A stretch of DNA of 64,000 nt from a bacterium (GTDB taxonomy: Bacteria > Planctomycetota > Phycisphaerae > Phycisphaerales > SM1A02): the NCBI GenBank assembly GCA_029977865.1, contig JAPOKA010000001.1, forward strand, positions 58,293-122,292, written 5' to 3'. Shown one piece after another: positions 27,597 to 37,496 of this stretch. The first letter of the stretch is position 1, and the number at the start of each line of letters is the position of its first letter. Under the pieces are notes generated by a model. It was not told the origin of the DNA. It did not search any database and saw only the letters and a list, made by a program, of their open reading frames with translations. The translations under genes were made by a program, and so were the position numbers.

Positions 27597-30119
27597 TCAC
27601 TCAAACAGCGAAGCCTGCGAACTCGCAGCTGCCGACTCCTGTGGCCCCACCGCGAATCGCCGACAGCCAAGCACGCGGCCGGCAAGCGCTGCTCCTGCCA
27701 GGGCGGCCCGCTCGACTCCGCAGCTGCCCGGATGCGACCAATCGCCGCCGACGCCGAGGGCCAAGTGATCCGACCACCACGGGGATTGCCAAGACCCACC
27801 CGCCGCGTGCGCGTACCGCCATCGATGCGCGGTGATTGATCGGATCCCAGGAACCTCTCCGCCAGCCCACCCGCCCCCGATCTGATCGCGCCATGCCGCC
27901 GCAAGCAGCGACTCCGCATCGCCTCGTTCGTACTCAAGGTGCCGTTCAGTCCAGCGTGGCGAGGCGATCGCCACCCACGCCGCGCGGTCTGCCTCGCTCC
28001 GACCCGGCTTGGCTCCCTGCCAGACGGCCTCGACGATCGGTGAAGCCTCGGTCCACCTGATCACCTCCGCCTGCGGATTCCACGGCGCCTCGAGTTCCAC
28101 CATGGCTACCCAAGAAGGAATCATCTCGACGGCTCCGAGGCTCTCCTCGAGATCGCAGCGTTCGCTCCGAAGTTGCTCGCCGCAGGCGGCAAGCAGCGAC
28201 CTCGCTTGCATGGGCGGAACGGTCAACAGCACTGCATCGAATCCACCGCTTGCGATCTCCTCGCCGTGAAGCTCCCACGCCCCCGCTCCAGGACTCGGGC
28301 AAATCCCGCTGACCGCTCGCCCAAAGTTCACCGGGAGATCTCGTGCGAGATGCTTGGCGAGGGAGTTCATCCCACTGGTGCCCACCCAGCGCTCCTCGGC
28401 GCCGGGTTCGACCTTGCCGGCTGACGCGTCGAGCACGCGCGGGCTCCCCGCTGCGATGACTCCAAGGTCCGACCACCCCGTCACCATGCGGCGGAATCGC
28501 TCATCCGTGACCGAGAAGGCAGGTGCCCCGTGGTCGTAGCGGCACTCGCCTCCGCGGCGAGTGCTGATGCGGCCACCCGGCCCCCGCCCCTTGTCGAAGA
28601 CCTCGACCTCGACGCCGTGATCGTGCAGAGTTCGCGCCGCGACCAGGCCGCAGACTCCAGCTCCGATCACCGCGACCCGCAATGCGTCGCCGCTCTGCCC
28701 GCGTCGCTCGAGTCGATCGATCCGCCGCTTGAGCCGCGCGAGGTCGACCCGCCCTTCATGCTCGGCGACCCCGCGGCCTCGGATCGTGCCCATCACCGGC
28801 TGCTCGGGTTCGAAGGGCCGATCGAAGAGGCCGAGGCACCAGAGCAGGCCTCCCGCGCTCGAGGGATCGCACCCATCGAGTGCATATCGATGGTTGAGTT
28901 CGAAGAGCCGCCGCACTGCTTCCTCCGGGGAGGCCGACCAGAGCGGAATCGCCTTGCCCCAGGTCATGCGGAGGTTGTTGTGCAGTTCACCATGTCGAAG
29001 GAGTGATCGCTGCGCGAGATCCCAGAGCGGCACCTCGACAACGCCTCGTTCGAGCAACTCGTCGCACACTCGGTCGCGATGGTCGTCTCGGTGTGCCTCG
29101 AGCGTTCGCAGCGCCCAGCTCGGCAAGGCCGCGAGCGACTCCGAGTCGGCTGCGAAGGCCGACCAGTGCCAGGCGAGTTCGCGCCAGATCAGCAGTTCAT
29201 CGAGAAACTTCTCGGCCCGGTCCTCGGCCGCCTCGCGGGCGAGGCGAAACGCACTCACCATGCCGTAGTGGAGGTACGGCGACATGCGACTCGTGCCGTC
29301 GCGTGCCGCATCGTTGCGGTCGGACGCGTAGCGGCGCAGCCCGGCAGCGCGGAACTGCGCCCACCGTGCGAGTCCTGCGGCGGTGCCCCCCGGCGACTCC
29401 GGGACCGGCCCCACGGTGTGATCGACCGCAAGCGCCGCCACGAGTTCCTCGATCGCCGTGGCCGCGAGATCAACACCTCCCGCCGGCATGGCCGCGACCG
29501 CCACGCCACGCGAATCCGACTCGGGCCACGGTCTCGACAGCGCCACCGACCGCTCCTTCGCGAATCGATCCCGAAACACGAACGCTCGATCCGGCGACCG
29601 CTGCGACTTGGTGATCGGAACCAGGCACGAGGCGTCGACTTCAATAAGGCGGCCGTTGCAGGCATCGGTGATCGACCCGATCCAGCGAGGCCACGGTGGT
29701 GCCGGCATCGACTCGGTCACCACCGCGGCGGCCGACTGCGCAAGGGCCCGAATCGGCGACGGGGCGCCGGGTTCACGAACGAGCACCGCGAGATCGAGCC
29801 CCATTCCGCGAAGGTCGCGCTGCAGGTCGCGAAGCCCCTCGAGGGCGAAGGTCAAATGGCGATCGTTGTTGTAGAGGTGCCTCCCCCCCACCACCGCCAC
29901 CGGCATCACTGGCCGATCAAGTCGCCGAGCCAAGGCAAGCGCGGTCTCGAAGGCGGGGTTCTCCTCGACCCGCATGGCATGGTGGACCCACCAGAGGACC
30001 GGCGCCGCGGGATCCGAACGCAGGTTGGCGAGCGAATCTTCGATTCCGGCTCGAAACCGAACACGCTCTCGGACCTCCGAGCGAAGGCAGTCGAGGATGG
30101 CGGCGGACGGAGCGGACAT
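27597..30119 (-). CDS. Class II photolyase-like domain fused to renalase-like FAD oxidoreductase
   Basis: 840 residues, two enzymes in one chain. Residues 1-470 follow class II CPD photolyases: HHAMRVEENPAF, RHLTFALEGL, FLDELLIWRELAWHWS and NNLRMTWGKAIPLW near 381-394, then YALDGCDPSSAGG. These should bind FAD and repair cyclobutane pyrimidine dimers with blue light. Residues 480-830 are a Rossmann FAD oxidoreductase with GAGVCG (486-491) and GRGPGGRISTRR (511-522), the renalase-like/amine-oxidase pattern. The ATG at 30119 is chosen because upstream sequence is non-photolyase. The fusion is unusual; a linked electron donor role for the second half is speculation. Confidence 0.88.
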   Translation of the reverse strand: MSAPSAAILDCLRSEVRERVRFRAGIEDSLANLRSDPAAPVLWWVHHAMRVEENPAFETALALARRLDRPVMPVAVVGGRHLYNNDRHLTFALEGLRDLQRDLRGMGLDLAVLVREPGAPSPIRALAQSAAAVVTESMPAPPWPRWIGSITDACNGRLIEVDASCLVPITKSQRSPDRAFVFRDRFAKERSVALSRPWPESDSRGVAVAAMPAGGVDLAATAIEELVAALAVDHTVGPVPESPGGTAAGLARWAQFRAAGLRRYASDRNDAARDGTSRMSPYLHYGMVSAFRLAREAAEDRAEKFLDELLIWRELAWHWSAFAADSESLAALPSWALRTLEAHRDDHRDRVCDELLERGVVEVPLWDLAQRSLLRHGELHNNLRMTWGKAIPLWSASPEEAVRRLFELNHRYALDGCDPSSAGGLLWCLGLFDRPFEPEQPVMGTIRGRGVAEHEGRVDLARLKRRIDRLERRGQSGDALRVAVIGAGVCGLVAARTLHDHGVEVEVFDKGRGPGGRISTRRGGECRYDHGAPAFSVTDERFRRMVTGWSDLGVIAAGSPRVLDASAGKVEPGAEERWVGTSGMNSLAKHLARDLPVNFGRAVSGICPSPGAGAWELHGEEIASGGFDAVLLTVPPMQARSLLAACGEQLRSERCDLEESLGAVEMIPSWVAMVELEAPWNPQAEVIRWTEASPIVEAVWQGAKPGRSEADRAAWVAIASPRWTERHLEYERGDAESLLAAAWRDQIGGGWAGGEVPGIRSITAHRWRYAHAAGGSWQSPWWSDHLALGVGGDWSHPGSCGVERAALAGAALAGRVLGCRRFAVGPQESAAASSQASLFE

Positions 30120-30264
30120 GGGATCGTGCCGATGATCGGTGATCGAGGTCGGTCGCACGGAGCGACTGCGCGAATTCAGACTTCGACCGACCGTCCTTTC
30201 CTTGGATCGGATTCCGAGCCGGACTATTCTCCACCCAGGCGGTCTGGATGCACCGCCTCCCGCC

Positions 30265-30681
30265 ATGAGATCCCTCCGCCGACATCGTGGCTTCATCGAA
30301 CTCTTCACGGCGCTGTGGTTGCCGTTCTGCTGCTGCCAGTGGCGGGGCGCAGTGGCCGCCCTGGACAGCGATGCCGGAAGGGCCGAGGTCGGCTGCTGCG
30401 GTTCGTGTTGCAGCAGTCGCTCCGAGCCCGAGTCGACCACCCCGGCGCCGGCCGACCCGACCAAGCAGTGCAGTGCCGACTGCTGCATCCGCGGAGAGGT
30501 CCCGCCTCCGTCGTGGGAGCCGCCGGCCGATCGAGTTCAGACCTTCCCAAGAGCCGAGACGAGTGCCGACGACGGCTCGATCGCGCTGGCTCGTCCGCAC
30601 TGCAGCCGCCACGGACCGCCGTTGGGCGAGAGTCCGCCAGGCGCCTCGCCGATCGATTCCAACACTCGTATCCAGATCTAG
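30265..30681 (+). CDS. Small Cys-rich secreted or anchored protein
   Basis: 138 residues. An N-terminal hydrophobic segment ending in CCC (about 12-24) is followed by clustered cysteines (CCGSCC, and CSADCC further on) and a Pro/Ser-rich tail. This cysteine density suggests metal binding or a disulfide-rich domain. It precedes a TolC-like efflux operon by 90 bases on the same strand, a plausible small partner. No family is recognised. It could be a chance frame, but Cys clusters and Pro-rich tail are unlike shadow frames nearby. Confidence 0.6.
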   Translation: MRSLRRHRGFIELFTALWLPFCCCQWRGAVAALDSDAGRAEVGCCGSCCSSRSEPESTTPAPADPTKQCSADCCIRGEVPPPSWEPPADRVQTFPRAETSADDGSIALARPHCSRHGPPLGESPPGASPIDSNTRIQI

Positions 30682-30771
30682 GAACGGCGCGTTTCCGCCG
30701 TGCGTCGCCGCTGGCGGCGCCGATCCGCCGTTGCTTGCGACGGCGCTCGTTCCTCGACCTGGAGTGAACCC

Positions 30772-32211
30772 ATGCGCGGGTGTCGTGCCCCTTTCTTTCT
30801 GCAATGTCCGGCCCTTGGCCTCTTGATCGCGACGCTGTTCGCAGGATGCCAAAGCCTCGATCCAAGCGGCGATCTCGCCCGAGCCGAGTACCTCGCCCAG
30901 TCACGCCACGAGGCCATCGCGTCTGAGGCAGCGATGCCTTCGTGGCGAGGCGATGGACCGCTCTCGCGTGAACTGGCAATCGAGATCGCCTTGCAGCGTG
31001 CCCCGGAGGCGATCGCGATCCGCCCTGCGATTGCAACCGCACGCGCGGCGTTGGCCGAAGCCTCGCTGCCGCCCAACCCCTCCTTCCGCTGGCTCGTGGG
31101 AGTTCCGGTCGATCCCGCCGAGGCCCTTCCGCTCTTTCTCGGTCTCGCTCAGGATCTGGGGTACCTCTTGCAGCGCGACGCCCTGATCGAGGTCGCCCAA
31201 CTGGGACTCGAGTCCGAGGTCGTCGCCGCGGCGCAGGTGCTCGTCGAGATCGCCCATCGCATCGAGCGCCTCCACCGCGAAGTCGCGCTCGCGGAGGCAC
31301 TCGAAGTCGTCGCCCGCGATCGCGAGACCGTCACTGCCTCGCAGTTCGCACTCGCTCGCGATCGTGAAGCGGTCGGAGAGGGCACCCCGAGCGAGACGGC
31401 GCTGGCCAAGGCCGCGCTCCAGGCGATCGTCGCAACTCGCGCCGAGGCCGATCGAGTCGTTCGTCGGGCCAAACTCGCCCTGCTGCTGGCGATGGGGCGT
31501 CCGGGGTTGTCGCTCGACTGGAACACCACGCTCCCGAATCAACCGGACCTGATCTTGATTGAGCAGGTGTCGAGTGCGCTGCGTGCGGCGCCAGACTCCG
31601 AGTCGGCACTCCTCACGATCGCCTTCGCCAATCGACTCGACCTGCTCGCAGCCGATCTCTCCGCGTGCAGCCGCTTCGAAGCGATGGGGGTCGCGGCCCG
31701 CTCGATCTGGGACTCGCTTTCGATCGGGGTGGCCTTCGACCGCGACATGGAGGGCATGCGCGGCGTGCCGTTCAGCGGCTCCATTCCGATTCCGATCTTC
31801 GACGACGGCTCGGTACCGCGAGCCCGCGCCGAAGCGGCATGGCAGCGTTCGATGGTCGATCGCTTCGCGCTCGCTCAGACCATCGAGGCAGAGGTGCGCG
31901 GCGCATGGATCGACCGATCCGCCGCGGCCGAGATGCTCGCGGCCCGGGTTGAGGAACTCGAGCGCGTCGAAGCGGCCTTGGCAACGCAACGAGATGCCTA
32001 CGAGGGCGGCTTCGCCAGCCTCGAATCGGTGCTGGCACTTGAAGTTCGTCGGCTCGACTCGATCGAATCGACCGTCGAGGCCGAGGCTGCGGTCGCCCTC
32101 GGCGACATCGAACTGCGCCGAGCGATCGGCGGCGTCGCCGGCTCTTCCGTCGAAGTCGCAGAAGACGCCGTCGCTCGCGAAGTCCGCGCCCTGCCGGAGT
32201 CCAATTCATGA
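30772..32211 (+). CDS. TolC-family outer-membrane efflux lipoprotein
   Basis: 479 residues. The signal peptide ends in the lipobox LFAGC (Cys26). The body is a long Ala/Glu/Arg-rich helical region with the internal two-fold repeat of TolC/CusC proteins, including VPFSGSIPIPIFDDG, a typical beta-strand segment of the outer-membrane barrel. It would form the exit duct of a tripartite exporter. The stop overlaps the start of the adaptor gene in ATGA. Confidence 0.85.
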   Translation: MRGCRAPFFLQCPALGLLIATLFAGCQSLDPSGDLARAEYLAQSRHEAIASEAAMPSWRGDGPLSRELAIEIALQRAPEAIAIRPAIATARAALAEASLPPNPSFRWLVGVPVDPAEALPLFLGLAQDLGYLLQRDALIEVAQLGLESEVVAAAQVLVEIAHRIERLHREVALAEALEVVARDRETVTASQFALARDREAVGEGTPSETALAKAALQAIVATRAEADRVVRRAKLALLLAMGRPGLSLDWNTTLPNQPDLILIEQVSSALRAAPDSESALLTIAFANRLDLLAADLSACSRFEAMGVAARSIWDSLSIGVAFDRDMEGMRGVPFSGSIPIPIFDDGSVPRARAEAAWQRSMVDRFALAQTIEAEVRGAWIDRSAAAEMLAARVEELERVEAALATQRDAYEGGFASLESVLALEVRRLDSIESTVEAEAAVALGDIELRRAIGGVAGSSVEVAEDAVAREVRALPESNS

Positions 32212-33746
32212 TCGACTCCACTCTGAACCCCGGTTCGATTCCGCCACCTCCGAGGCGCCTGCTGGTGCGCTGGGGAGTTCCGATCGTGCTGCTCGCCGCG
32301 GTGGCAGCCCTGGTCGCCTTCGTGGCCCGCGGCTCCCTGCGCTCTCGCCTGGAAGTCGAAGCGGTGCCGGTGGCGCTGCGAGCGGTCGAAGTCGACGCGC
32401 CTGCGACCGATGACGAGTCCGCGGCGGTGATCGCACCGGGCTGGGTCGAGGCGGATCCCTCGACCCACCGCGTAGTCGCGCTTGCCGATGGGGTGGTGCA
32501 GGAGGTGCTCGTGGTCGAAGGCGACACCGTCGCCGTCGATCAGCCGATCGCCACGCTCGTCGCCGACGAGGCCCGCATCGCGCTGGCCCGGGCCGACGCC
32601 GAAGTCGCCCGACGGGCGGCCCTGCGCTCCGAGTTCGTGGCGCAACTCTCCGCGGCGAGATCGAATCGCGAGCACCTCGTCGATCTCCGTCGCCGTGAAG
32701 CAGTGGCCCGCGCCGAAGTCGACCGAGGCAGCGCAGCCGCCGAAGCAGCACGCGCAGCAGCCGAGGCCGACGATGCCGAGCGCCGCGAACTCGCCGACGA
32801 GGTTGCTCGACTCGAGGCCCTCGCGGCCCGCGGCGGAGCCTCGGAAGGTTCGGTCGCGCGGGCGAAGCTTCGGCTTGCCACCGCCGCGGCGACGGTCGAG
32901 GCGAGCCGAGCGACGGCGCAGGCCGTCGCGGCCGCGGTCGCGGCGGCCCGCGCCGAACATGCCGCGGCAGTGCGCGATCTGGAGTTGCTGATCGCGGAGA
33001 ACCTCGCGGTCGAATCCGCCGAGGCGGGGCTCGCCGCCGCGGAGGCGGAATACCGTCTCGCGCTTGCCACCCGCGACGATGCGGCGCTTCGTTTGGAGCG
33101 GATGACGGTGCGGAGCCCGATCGATGGCGTGGTGATCGAGCGCCTGGTGGTCCCGGGTTCGCGGCTCGGCGGGACCGGCGCCGCCGTGGCCGAGCTCTAC
33201 GATCCCCGTCATCTGCAGGTCCGCGTCGACGTGCCGCTTGCAGACGCTGCACGGGTGGGCGTCGGGCAACCTGCAGAGGTCGTGCTCGATCTGCTCCCCG
33301 ACCGAGTCTTCCGCGGCGAAGTCAGCCGATTCGTCCATCGGGCCGACCTGGCCAAGAACACCGTGCCGGTCAAGGTGCGCTTGCTCGATCCCGATCCGCG
33401 GCTCAAGCCCGACATGCTCGCGCGGGTTCGGCTGCTTCCGATGGCGCAGCAGGGTCAGGATCTCCGTGGTCAACGCACTCGCGTCTTCGTTCCCGAGATC
33501 GCCTTGCGGGCCGACACCGGCGGATCGGCCGAAGCGACTGCAGTCGTCGTCGACGCCGATGGCGCCGGCACCACGGAAGCACGACGCCTCGACCTCGGTC
33601 CGGCGCGAATCGATGGATGGCGCGAGGTCATCGACGGTCTCCGCGCCGGCGAGTGGGTGGTGTTGGGGGAGCCGCCACCAGACGGCACTTCGGTACGGGT
33701 GGTCGAGGCGAGTCGTGAACTCTCGGCGCGGAGGGCCTCACCGTGA
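32208..33746 (+). CDS. HlyD/MacA-type periplasmic adaptor
   Basis: 512 residues. One N-terminal membrane anchor (about 22-42) is followed by a barrel-sandwich half (VALADGVVQEVLVVEGDTV), a very long Ala-rich coiled coil (about 115-300), the second lipoyl half (SPIDGVVIERLVVPGS) and beta-barrel strands. The structure bridges an inner-membrane transporter and a TolC duct. It is coupled to its neighbours by ATGA and GTGA overlaps. The long hairpin suggests the adaptor spans a wide periplasm. Confidence 0.88.
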   Translation: MIDSTLNPGSIPPPPRRLLVRWGVPIVLLAAVAALVAFVARGSLRSRLEVEAVPVALRAVEVDAPATDDESAAVIAPGWVEADPSTHRVVALADGVVQEVLVVEGDTVAVDQPIATLVADEARIALARADAEVARRAALRSEFVAQLSAARSNREHLVDLRRREAVARAEVDRGSAAAEAARAAAEADDAERRELADEVARLEALAARGGASEGSVARAKLRLATAAATVEASRATAQAVAAAVAAARAEHAAAVRDLELLIAENLAVESAEAGLAAAEAEYRLALATRDDAALRLERMTVRSPIDGVVIERLVVPGSRLGGTGAAVAELYDPRHLQVRVDVPLADAARVGVGQPAEVVLDLLPDRVFRGEVSRFVHRADLAKNTVPVKVRLLDPDPRLKPDMLARVRLLPMAQQGQDLRGQRTRVFVPEIALRADTGGSAEATAVVVDADGAGTTEARRLDLGPARIDGWREVIDGLRAGEWVVLGEPPPDGTSVRVVEASRELSARRASP

Positions 33747-34468
33747 ACGGAACGACCTCGACCGGCGAGGACAATGCGACGCCGCTCATCGAGTGCCGCG
33801 ATCTCACCCGCGAGTTCCGTCGCGGCGAACAGGTGATCCGTCCGCTCGACGGACTCGATCTCGAACTCGCCGCCGGTTCGTTCGTGGCCTTGATGGGACC
33901 ATCCGGCTCGGGCAAGTCCACTCTGCTCAATCTGATCGCCGGCATCGACCGCCCCACCCGCGGGACCCTCCGCATCGGCGGCCGCGATCTCGGCCGACTC
34001 TCCGGGCGGGATCTCGCCGACTGGCGCAGTCGGCAGATCGGCTACATCTTCCAGCTCTACAACCTCGTGCCGGTGCTCACCGCCTACGAGAACGTGGAGT
34101 TGCCACTGCTTCTCCACGGGCTTTCGCGCGGTGAACGGCATCGACGGGTGAGCGAGGCGCTCGCACGCGTCGGTCTCGTCGATCGTCACCGACACTTTCC
34201 CCGCCAGTTGTCGGGAGGGCAGGAGCAGCGGGTCGCGATCGCCCGCGCGATCGTGACCGATCCCGCGATCCTGCTCGCCGACGAACCCACCGGCGACCTC
34301 GATCACGATTCAGCCGCCGCGGTCATGGACCTCCTGACGAGCCTGCATCGCGAGCTCGGAAAGACCCTGGTGGTGGTCACCCACGATCCGGCCGTCGCAG
34401 AGCGCGCCCAACGGACGCTGCACCTCGAGAAGGGTCGACTCGTCGCCGCCGCGGAGATCACCCGATGA
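33743..34468 (+). CDS. ABC exporter ATP-binding subunit, MacB/LolD type
   Basis: 241 residues. Walker [11 protein letters not shown]-loop [17 protein letters not shown], signature [15 protein letters not shown] and Walker [13 protein letters not shown] are all intact; the last is characteristic of the MacB/LolD/FtsE group that powers transport from the inner-membrane outer leaflet or periplasm. The start is GTG 33743, overlapping the adaptor stop in GTGA. It pairs with the two permeases that follow. Confidence 0.93.
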   Translation: MNGTTSTGEDNATPLIECRDLTREFRRGEQVIRPLDGLDLELAAGSFVALMGPSGSGKSTLLNLIAGIDRPTRGTLRIGGRDLGRLSGRDLADWRSRQIGYIFQLYNLVPVLTAYENVELPLLLHGLSRGERHRRVSEALARVGLVDRHRHFPRQLSGGQEQRVAIARAIVTDPAILLADEPTGDLDHDSAAAVMDLLTSLHRELGKTLVVVTHDPAVAERAQRTLHLEKGRLVAAAEITR

Positions 34469-35634
34469 CGAGGCGAGTCTCCGTCACCGGCCTCCTCGCG
34501 CTGGTTCTGCGGCGGCTCTCGCGGCGACCGTTGCGGACGGGGCTGACCCTCGGCGGCATTGCTCTGGCGATGTTCCTCTACACCATGGTCGATGCGATGC
34601 GGGCCGGTGTTCGCGAGGCCACCGAAGCGGGTCCCGACGACCGCACCCTCGTCGTCTACCGCGAAAACCGCTGGTGCCCGTTCACGAGTCGATTGCCACA
34701 GTGGTACCTCGATCGGATCGAAGGGATCGACGGGGTGGTCTCGGCGACGCCCATGGCGATTCGGGTCTCCAACTGCCGCGCATCGCTCGACGTGGTCACC
34801 TTCCGCGGAGTGCCTGTCGAGTCGTTCCTCGCCAATCCGCCCACCGGGTTCACCCTACTCGCGGGTGAGACCACCGCCTTCCGCGGCCGCGGCGATGCGG
34901 CGCTGGTCGGCGAGCCGCTCGCGGCTCGACGCGGGCTTCGCGTCGGCGATCGCTTCGAGGCGGCGGGAATCTCGGTGGTGGTGGCGGGAATCTTCGCGAG
35001 CGACGAACCGCAGGACCGCAACGCGGCCTATGTGCCCCTCGCATTCCTGCAGGAGTCGGCGACGCGGGGTTCGACCGGCGGCGAGGTCACCCAGTTCAAC
35101 GTGGTGGTCGACTCAAGCGATCGGCTCGAGGCGGTTGCGGCGGAGATCGATCGACTCTTCGAACACGAGGTCCACCCCACCAGCACCCGACCCGAGCGGG
35201 CGTTCGTGGCGCGGGCGGCGCGGGACATCGTCGCGTTGGTCGGATTCGCCAGCCTGCTCGGTTGGGCGGCGCTCGGCGCGGTCTTCGGCCTCGTCGCCAA
35301 CGCCATGGTGCTGGCGATGCAGGATCGGGTCCGCGACCACGCGGTGATGCGCACCCTCGGCTTCACCGGCGGCGTGCTCACCCTGCTTGCCGCCGCCGAA
35401 GGACTGCTGCTCGGCCTCGTCGGCGGCGCGCTCGGCGCGTCGGCGGCGTGGATGGTGCTTACGGTCGGTCGCTTCAGCCTCACCGTCGAAGGCGCCAACC
35501 TCGAACTCGCCTCGGATCCCGCCATCGCCCTCACCGGCATCGGGATCGCCATCGCCGTCGGCGTGGTCGCCGGACTCGTGCCGGGATTGCAGTCGGCCCG
35601 CGGCGAGATCGTCGCCAATCTCCGCACCACTTGA
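34465..35634 (+). CDS. ABC exporter permease 1, FtsX/MacB-like
   Basis: 389 residues with four membrane helices: one at the N-terminus (about 24-45) and three at the C-terminus (about 265-385). They flank a periplasmic domain with the DVVTFRGVP segment. This is the MacB-type permease layout. ATG overlaps the ATPase stop in ATGA. Unlike MacB, the ATPase is a separate protein. It probably forms a heterodimer with the next gene product. Confidence 0.88.
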   Translation: MTRRVSVTGLLALVLRRLSRRPLRTGLTLGGIALAMFLYTMVDAMRAGVREATEAGPDDRTLVVYRENRWCPFTSRLPQWYLDRIEGIDGVVSATPMAIRVSNCRASLDVVTFRGVPVESFLANPPTGFTLLAGETTAFRGRGDAALVGEPLAARRGLRVGDRFEAAGISVVVAGIFASDEPQDRNAAYVPLAFLQESATRGSTGGEVTQFNVVVDSSDRLEAVAAEIDRLFEHEVHPTSTRPERAFVARAARDIVALVGFASLLGWAALGAVFGLVANAMVLAMQDRVRDHAVMRTLGFTGGVLTLLAAAEGLLLGLVGGALGASAAWMVLTVGRFSLTVEGANLELASDPAIALTGIGIAIAVGVVAGLVPGLQSARGEIVANLRTT

Positions 35635-35657
35635 TCCAGACCTTCGCGAACAGCTCC

Positions 35658-36851
35658 GTGCACAGCCTTCCCCTCGACTATGCCCTCCGCAACCTCGCCC
35701 GCACTCCGCTGCGGACGCTGTTGGCGTTGCTCGGAAGCACGCTGGTGCTGATCCTCTTGCTGGGCACCGTCGGATTCGTGCGCGGCATGTCCGCCTCGTT
35801 GCGGGGAAGCGGCGGGGACAACATCATCTTCCTCGGCGCCGGCAGCGAAGAGAGCATCGAACGCAGCGAGATCCCCTCGCGGGCCGCGGGTGTGGTGGCG
35901 GCGTCGCTGACGGGCCTCCGCGAGGTGCTCGACCAGCCCGCGGTCTCGCCGGAGGTGCATGCGGCGCTGCCGATCCAGCCTGCTGAAGTCGAGCCGTCCG
36001 ACGATCCGCCGCTCGCGGTGGTGCGGGGCGTGACCCCGATGGCGTTCGCGGTCCATCCCCGTGTGGTGCTGCTCGAGGGCCGACTCGCCGAGAGCGGCCG
36101 CGATCAGGTCATCGCCGGACGCCTCGCCGCCGAACTGCTTGGCGTCGAGCGGCTCGAGGCCGGCTCGCGACTCCGCGTCGGCGAGCGCGAGGTGACGGTC
36201 ACCGGGATCTTCGATGCACCTGCCTCGGTGATGGCGGCGGAAGTGTGGATGCCGATCGCGGATCTGCAGGTGCTCGCGCAGCGCGACTCGGTGAGTTGCG
36301 TGGTCGCGGCGATGCCGCCAACGGCCGAGGAGAACCCGCAGGCCGCCGCTCGACTGCTCGCGGCGGCGGAGGCCTTCGCCGCCACCAGACTCGACCTCGA
36401 ACTCGTCGCGATGCCGGAGCGGGACTACTACGCTCGGCTCGAAGCCTTCTTCGCTCCGATTCGGGCGATGGTCGCAGCCGGCGCCGTGCTAGTGGGCCTC
36501 GGCGGATTGCTCGGCGGCTTGTCCATTCTCCATGCCGCGTTCTCATCGCGAATCCGCGAGTTCGCCACCCTCCAGGTCCTCGGCTTCCCTAGGCGCGCGA
36601 TCGTGATGTCGATGCTCGAAGAGTCGCTCATCCTCCATGCCGGCAGTCTGCTCGCTGCGGCGGCCATCGCGCTGGTCTTGCTCGATGGCCTCTCCATTCG
36701 CTTCTCGATGGGGCTCTTCGGGATCCAGATCGACGAGATCGCCCTTGGCGCAGCGATCGCCGCTGCCTTGCTTCTTTCGATGATCGGAATCGCGTTGCCC
36801 GCATGGCGATGCCTGCGGGCCCCGCTGCCGGAGGCACTCCGTGAGGGCTGA
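35658..36851 (+). CDS. ABC exporter permease 2, FtsX/MacB-like
   Basis: 397 residues. The same four-helix FtsX layout is present with LRTLLALLGSTLVLILLLG at the N-terminus, a periplasmic domain, and SRIREFATLQVLGFPRRAI in a cytoplasmic loop. No ATG is near the expected start; GTG 35658 is used, but a TTG at 35631 that overlaps the previous stop (TTGA) is a real alternative. Together the five genes from 30772 form a complete tripartite exporter; the cargo could be lipids, lipopeptides or metals. Confidence 0.86.
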   Translation: MHSLPLDYALRNLARTPLRTLLALLGSTLVLILLLGTVGFVRGMSASLRGSGGDNIIFLGAGSEESIERSEIPSRAAGVVAASLTGLREVLDQPAVSPEVHAALPIQPAEVEPSDDPPLAVVRGVTPMAFAVHPRVVLLEGRLAESGRDQVIAGRLAAELLGVERLEAGSRLRVGEREVTVTGIFDAPASVMAAEVWMPIADLQVLAQRDSVSCVVAAMPPTAEENPQAAARLLAAAEAFAATRLDLELVAMPERDYYARLEAFFAPIRAMVAAGAVLVGLGGLLGGLSILHAAFSSRIREFATLQVLGFPRRAIVMSMLEESLILHAGSLLAAAAIALVLLDGLSIRFSMGLFGIQIDEIALGAAIAAALLLSMIGIALPAWRCLRAPLPEALREG

Positions 36852-36909
36852 GTGACCGCCGCCACTCCGCCATGAGTATCGTCCCCAGAACCCTGCCAGG
36901 AACCTGTTC

Positions 36910-37458
36910 ATGCGCTCTCCTCGATCAACTCGCCTCTGTTCACTTCTCGGCATCGCCTTCGGAATGGCCATCGTTGCCGGCTGCGGCGAAACACCACCAC
37001 CGACCGTGACGCAGGCAGGCGCAGCCGACTCCGAGGTCTTCGTCGATCGCTCGCTTGCCGGGGACGGTGCGCTCCCGGGCATCGGCGAGGTGAAGCGAAG
37101 TGCGAAGGCCGGCGAACCAGTTCGCTTCGTCGCCCGTGTCGGCGGCCGCGCCGCGTGCTTCGTGCCCTCGTCCGCGGTCTTCGTGGTCGCGGACCCGGTG
37201 CTTGAAGACTGCATCCAGAAGGGTGACGGATGCCCGAAGCCCTGGGACTACTGCTGCGAACCGCGGGAGCGTCTGCTTGCCAACACCGCAACCATCCGCA
37301 TCGTGGATGCCGCGGGCGAACCGCTGCTCGGCACCGCGGAGGGGCTTGGCGGTCTCGCGCCGCTGCGCACCATCGAGGTCTCCGGCACCGTGCACGAGAC
37401 CGGACCCGACGGCCTCTTCGTGGTGGACGCGGCGCAGATCTTCGTCGTGCCGGGCTGA
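36910..37458 (+). CDS. Lipoprotein of a planctomycete Cys-containing family
   Basis: 182 residues. A signal peptide ends in IVAGC (lipobox). The mature part has an OB-like beta fold with the cysteine motif C-x5-C-PKPWDYCC, resembling lipoproteins I know from planctomycetes, function unknown. The remaining sequence is two short beta repeats (RFVARVGG, TIEVSGTVHETG). It starts 58 bases after the permease genes and may be part of the same transcription unit or stand alone. Confidence 0.75.
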   Translation: MRSPRSTRLCSLLGIAFGMAIVAGCGETPPPTVTQAGAADSEVFVDRSLAGDGALPGIGEVKRSAKAGEPVRFVARVGGRAACFVPSSAVFVVADPVLEDCIQKGDGCPKPWDYCCEPRERLLANTATIRIVDAAGEPLLGTAEGLGGLAPLRTIEVSGTVHETGPDGLFVVDAAQIFVVPG

Positions 37459-37496
37459 ACGATCCTCTCGACTCGCCGCCCGTAGCATCTCCGCCC

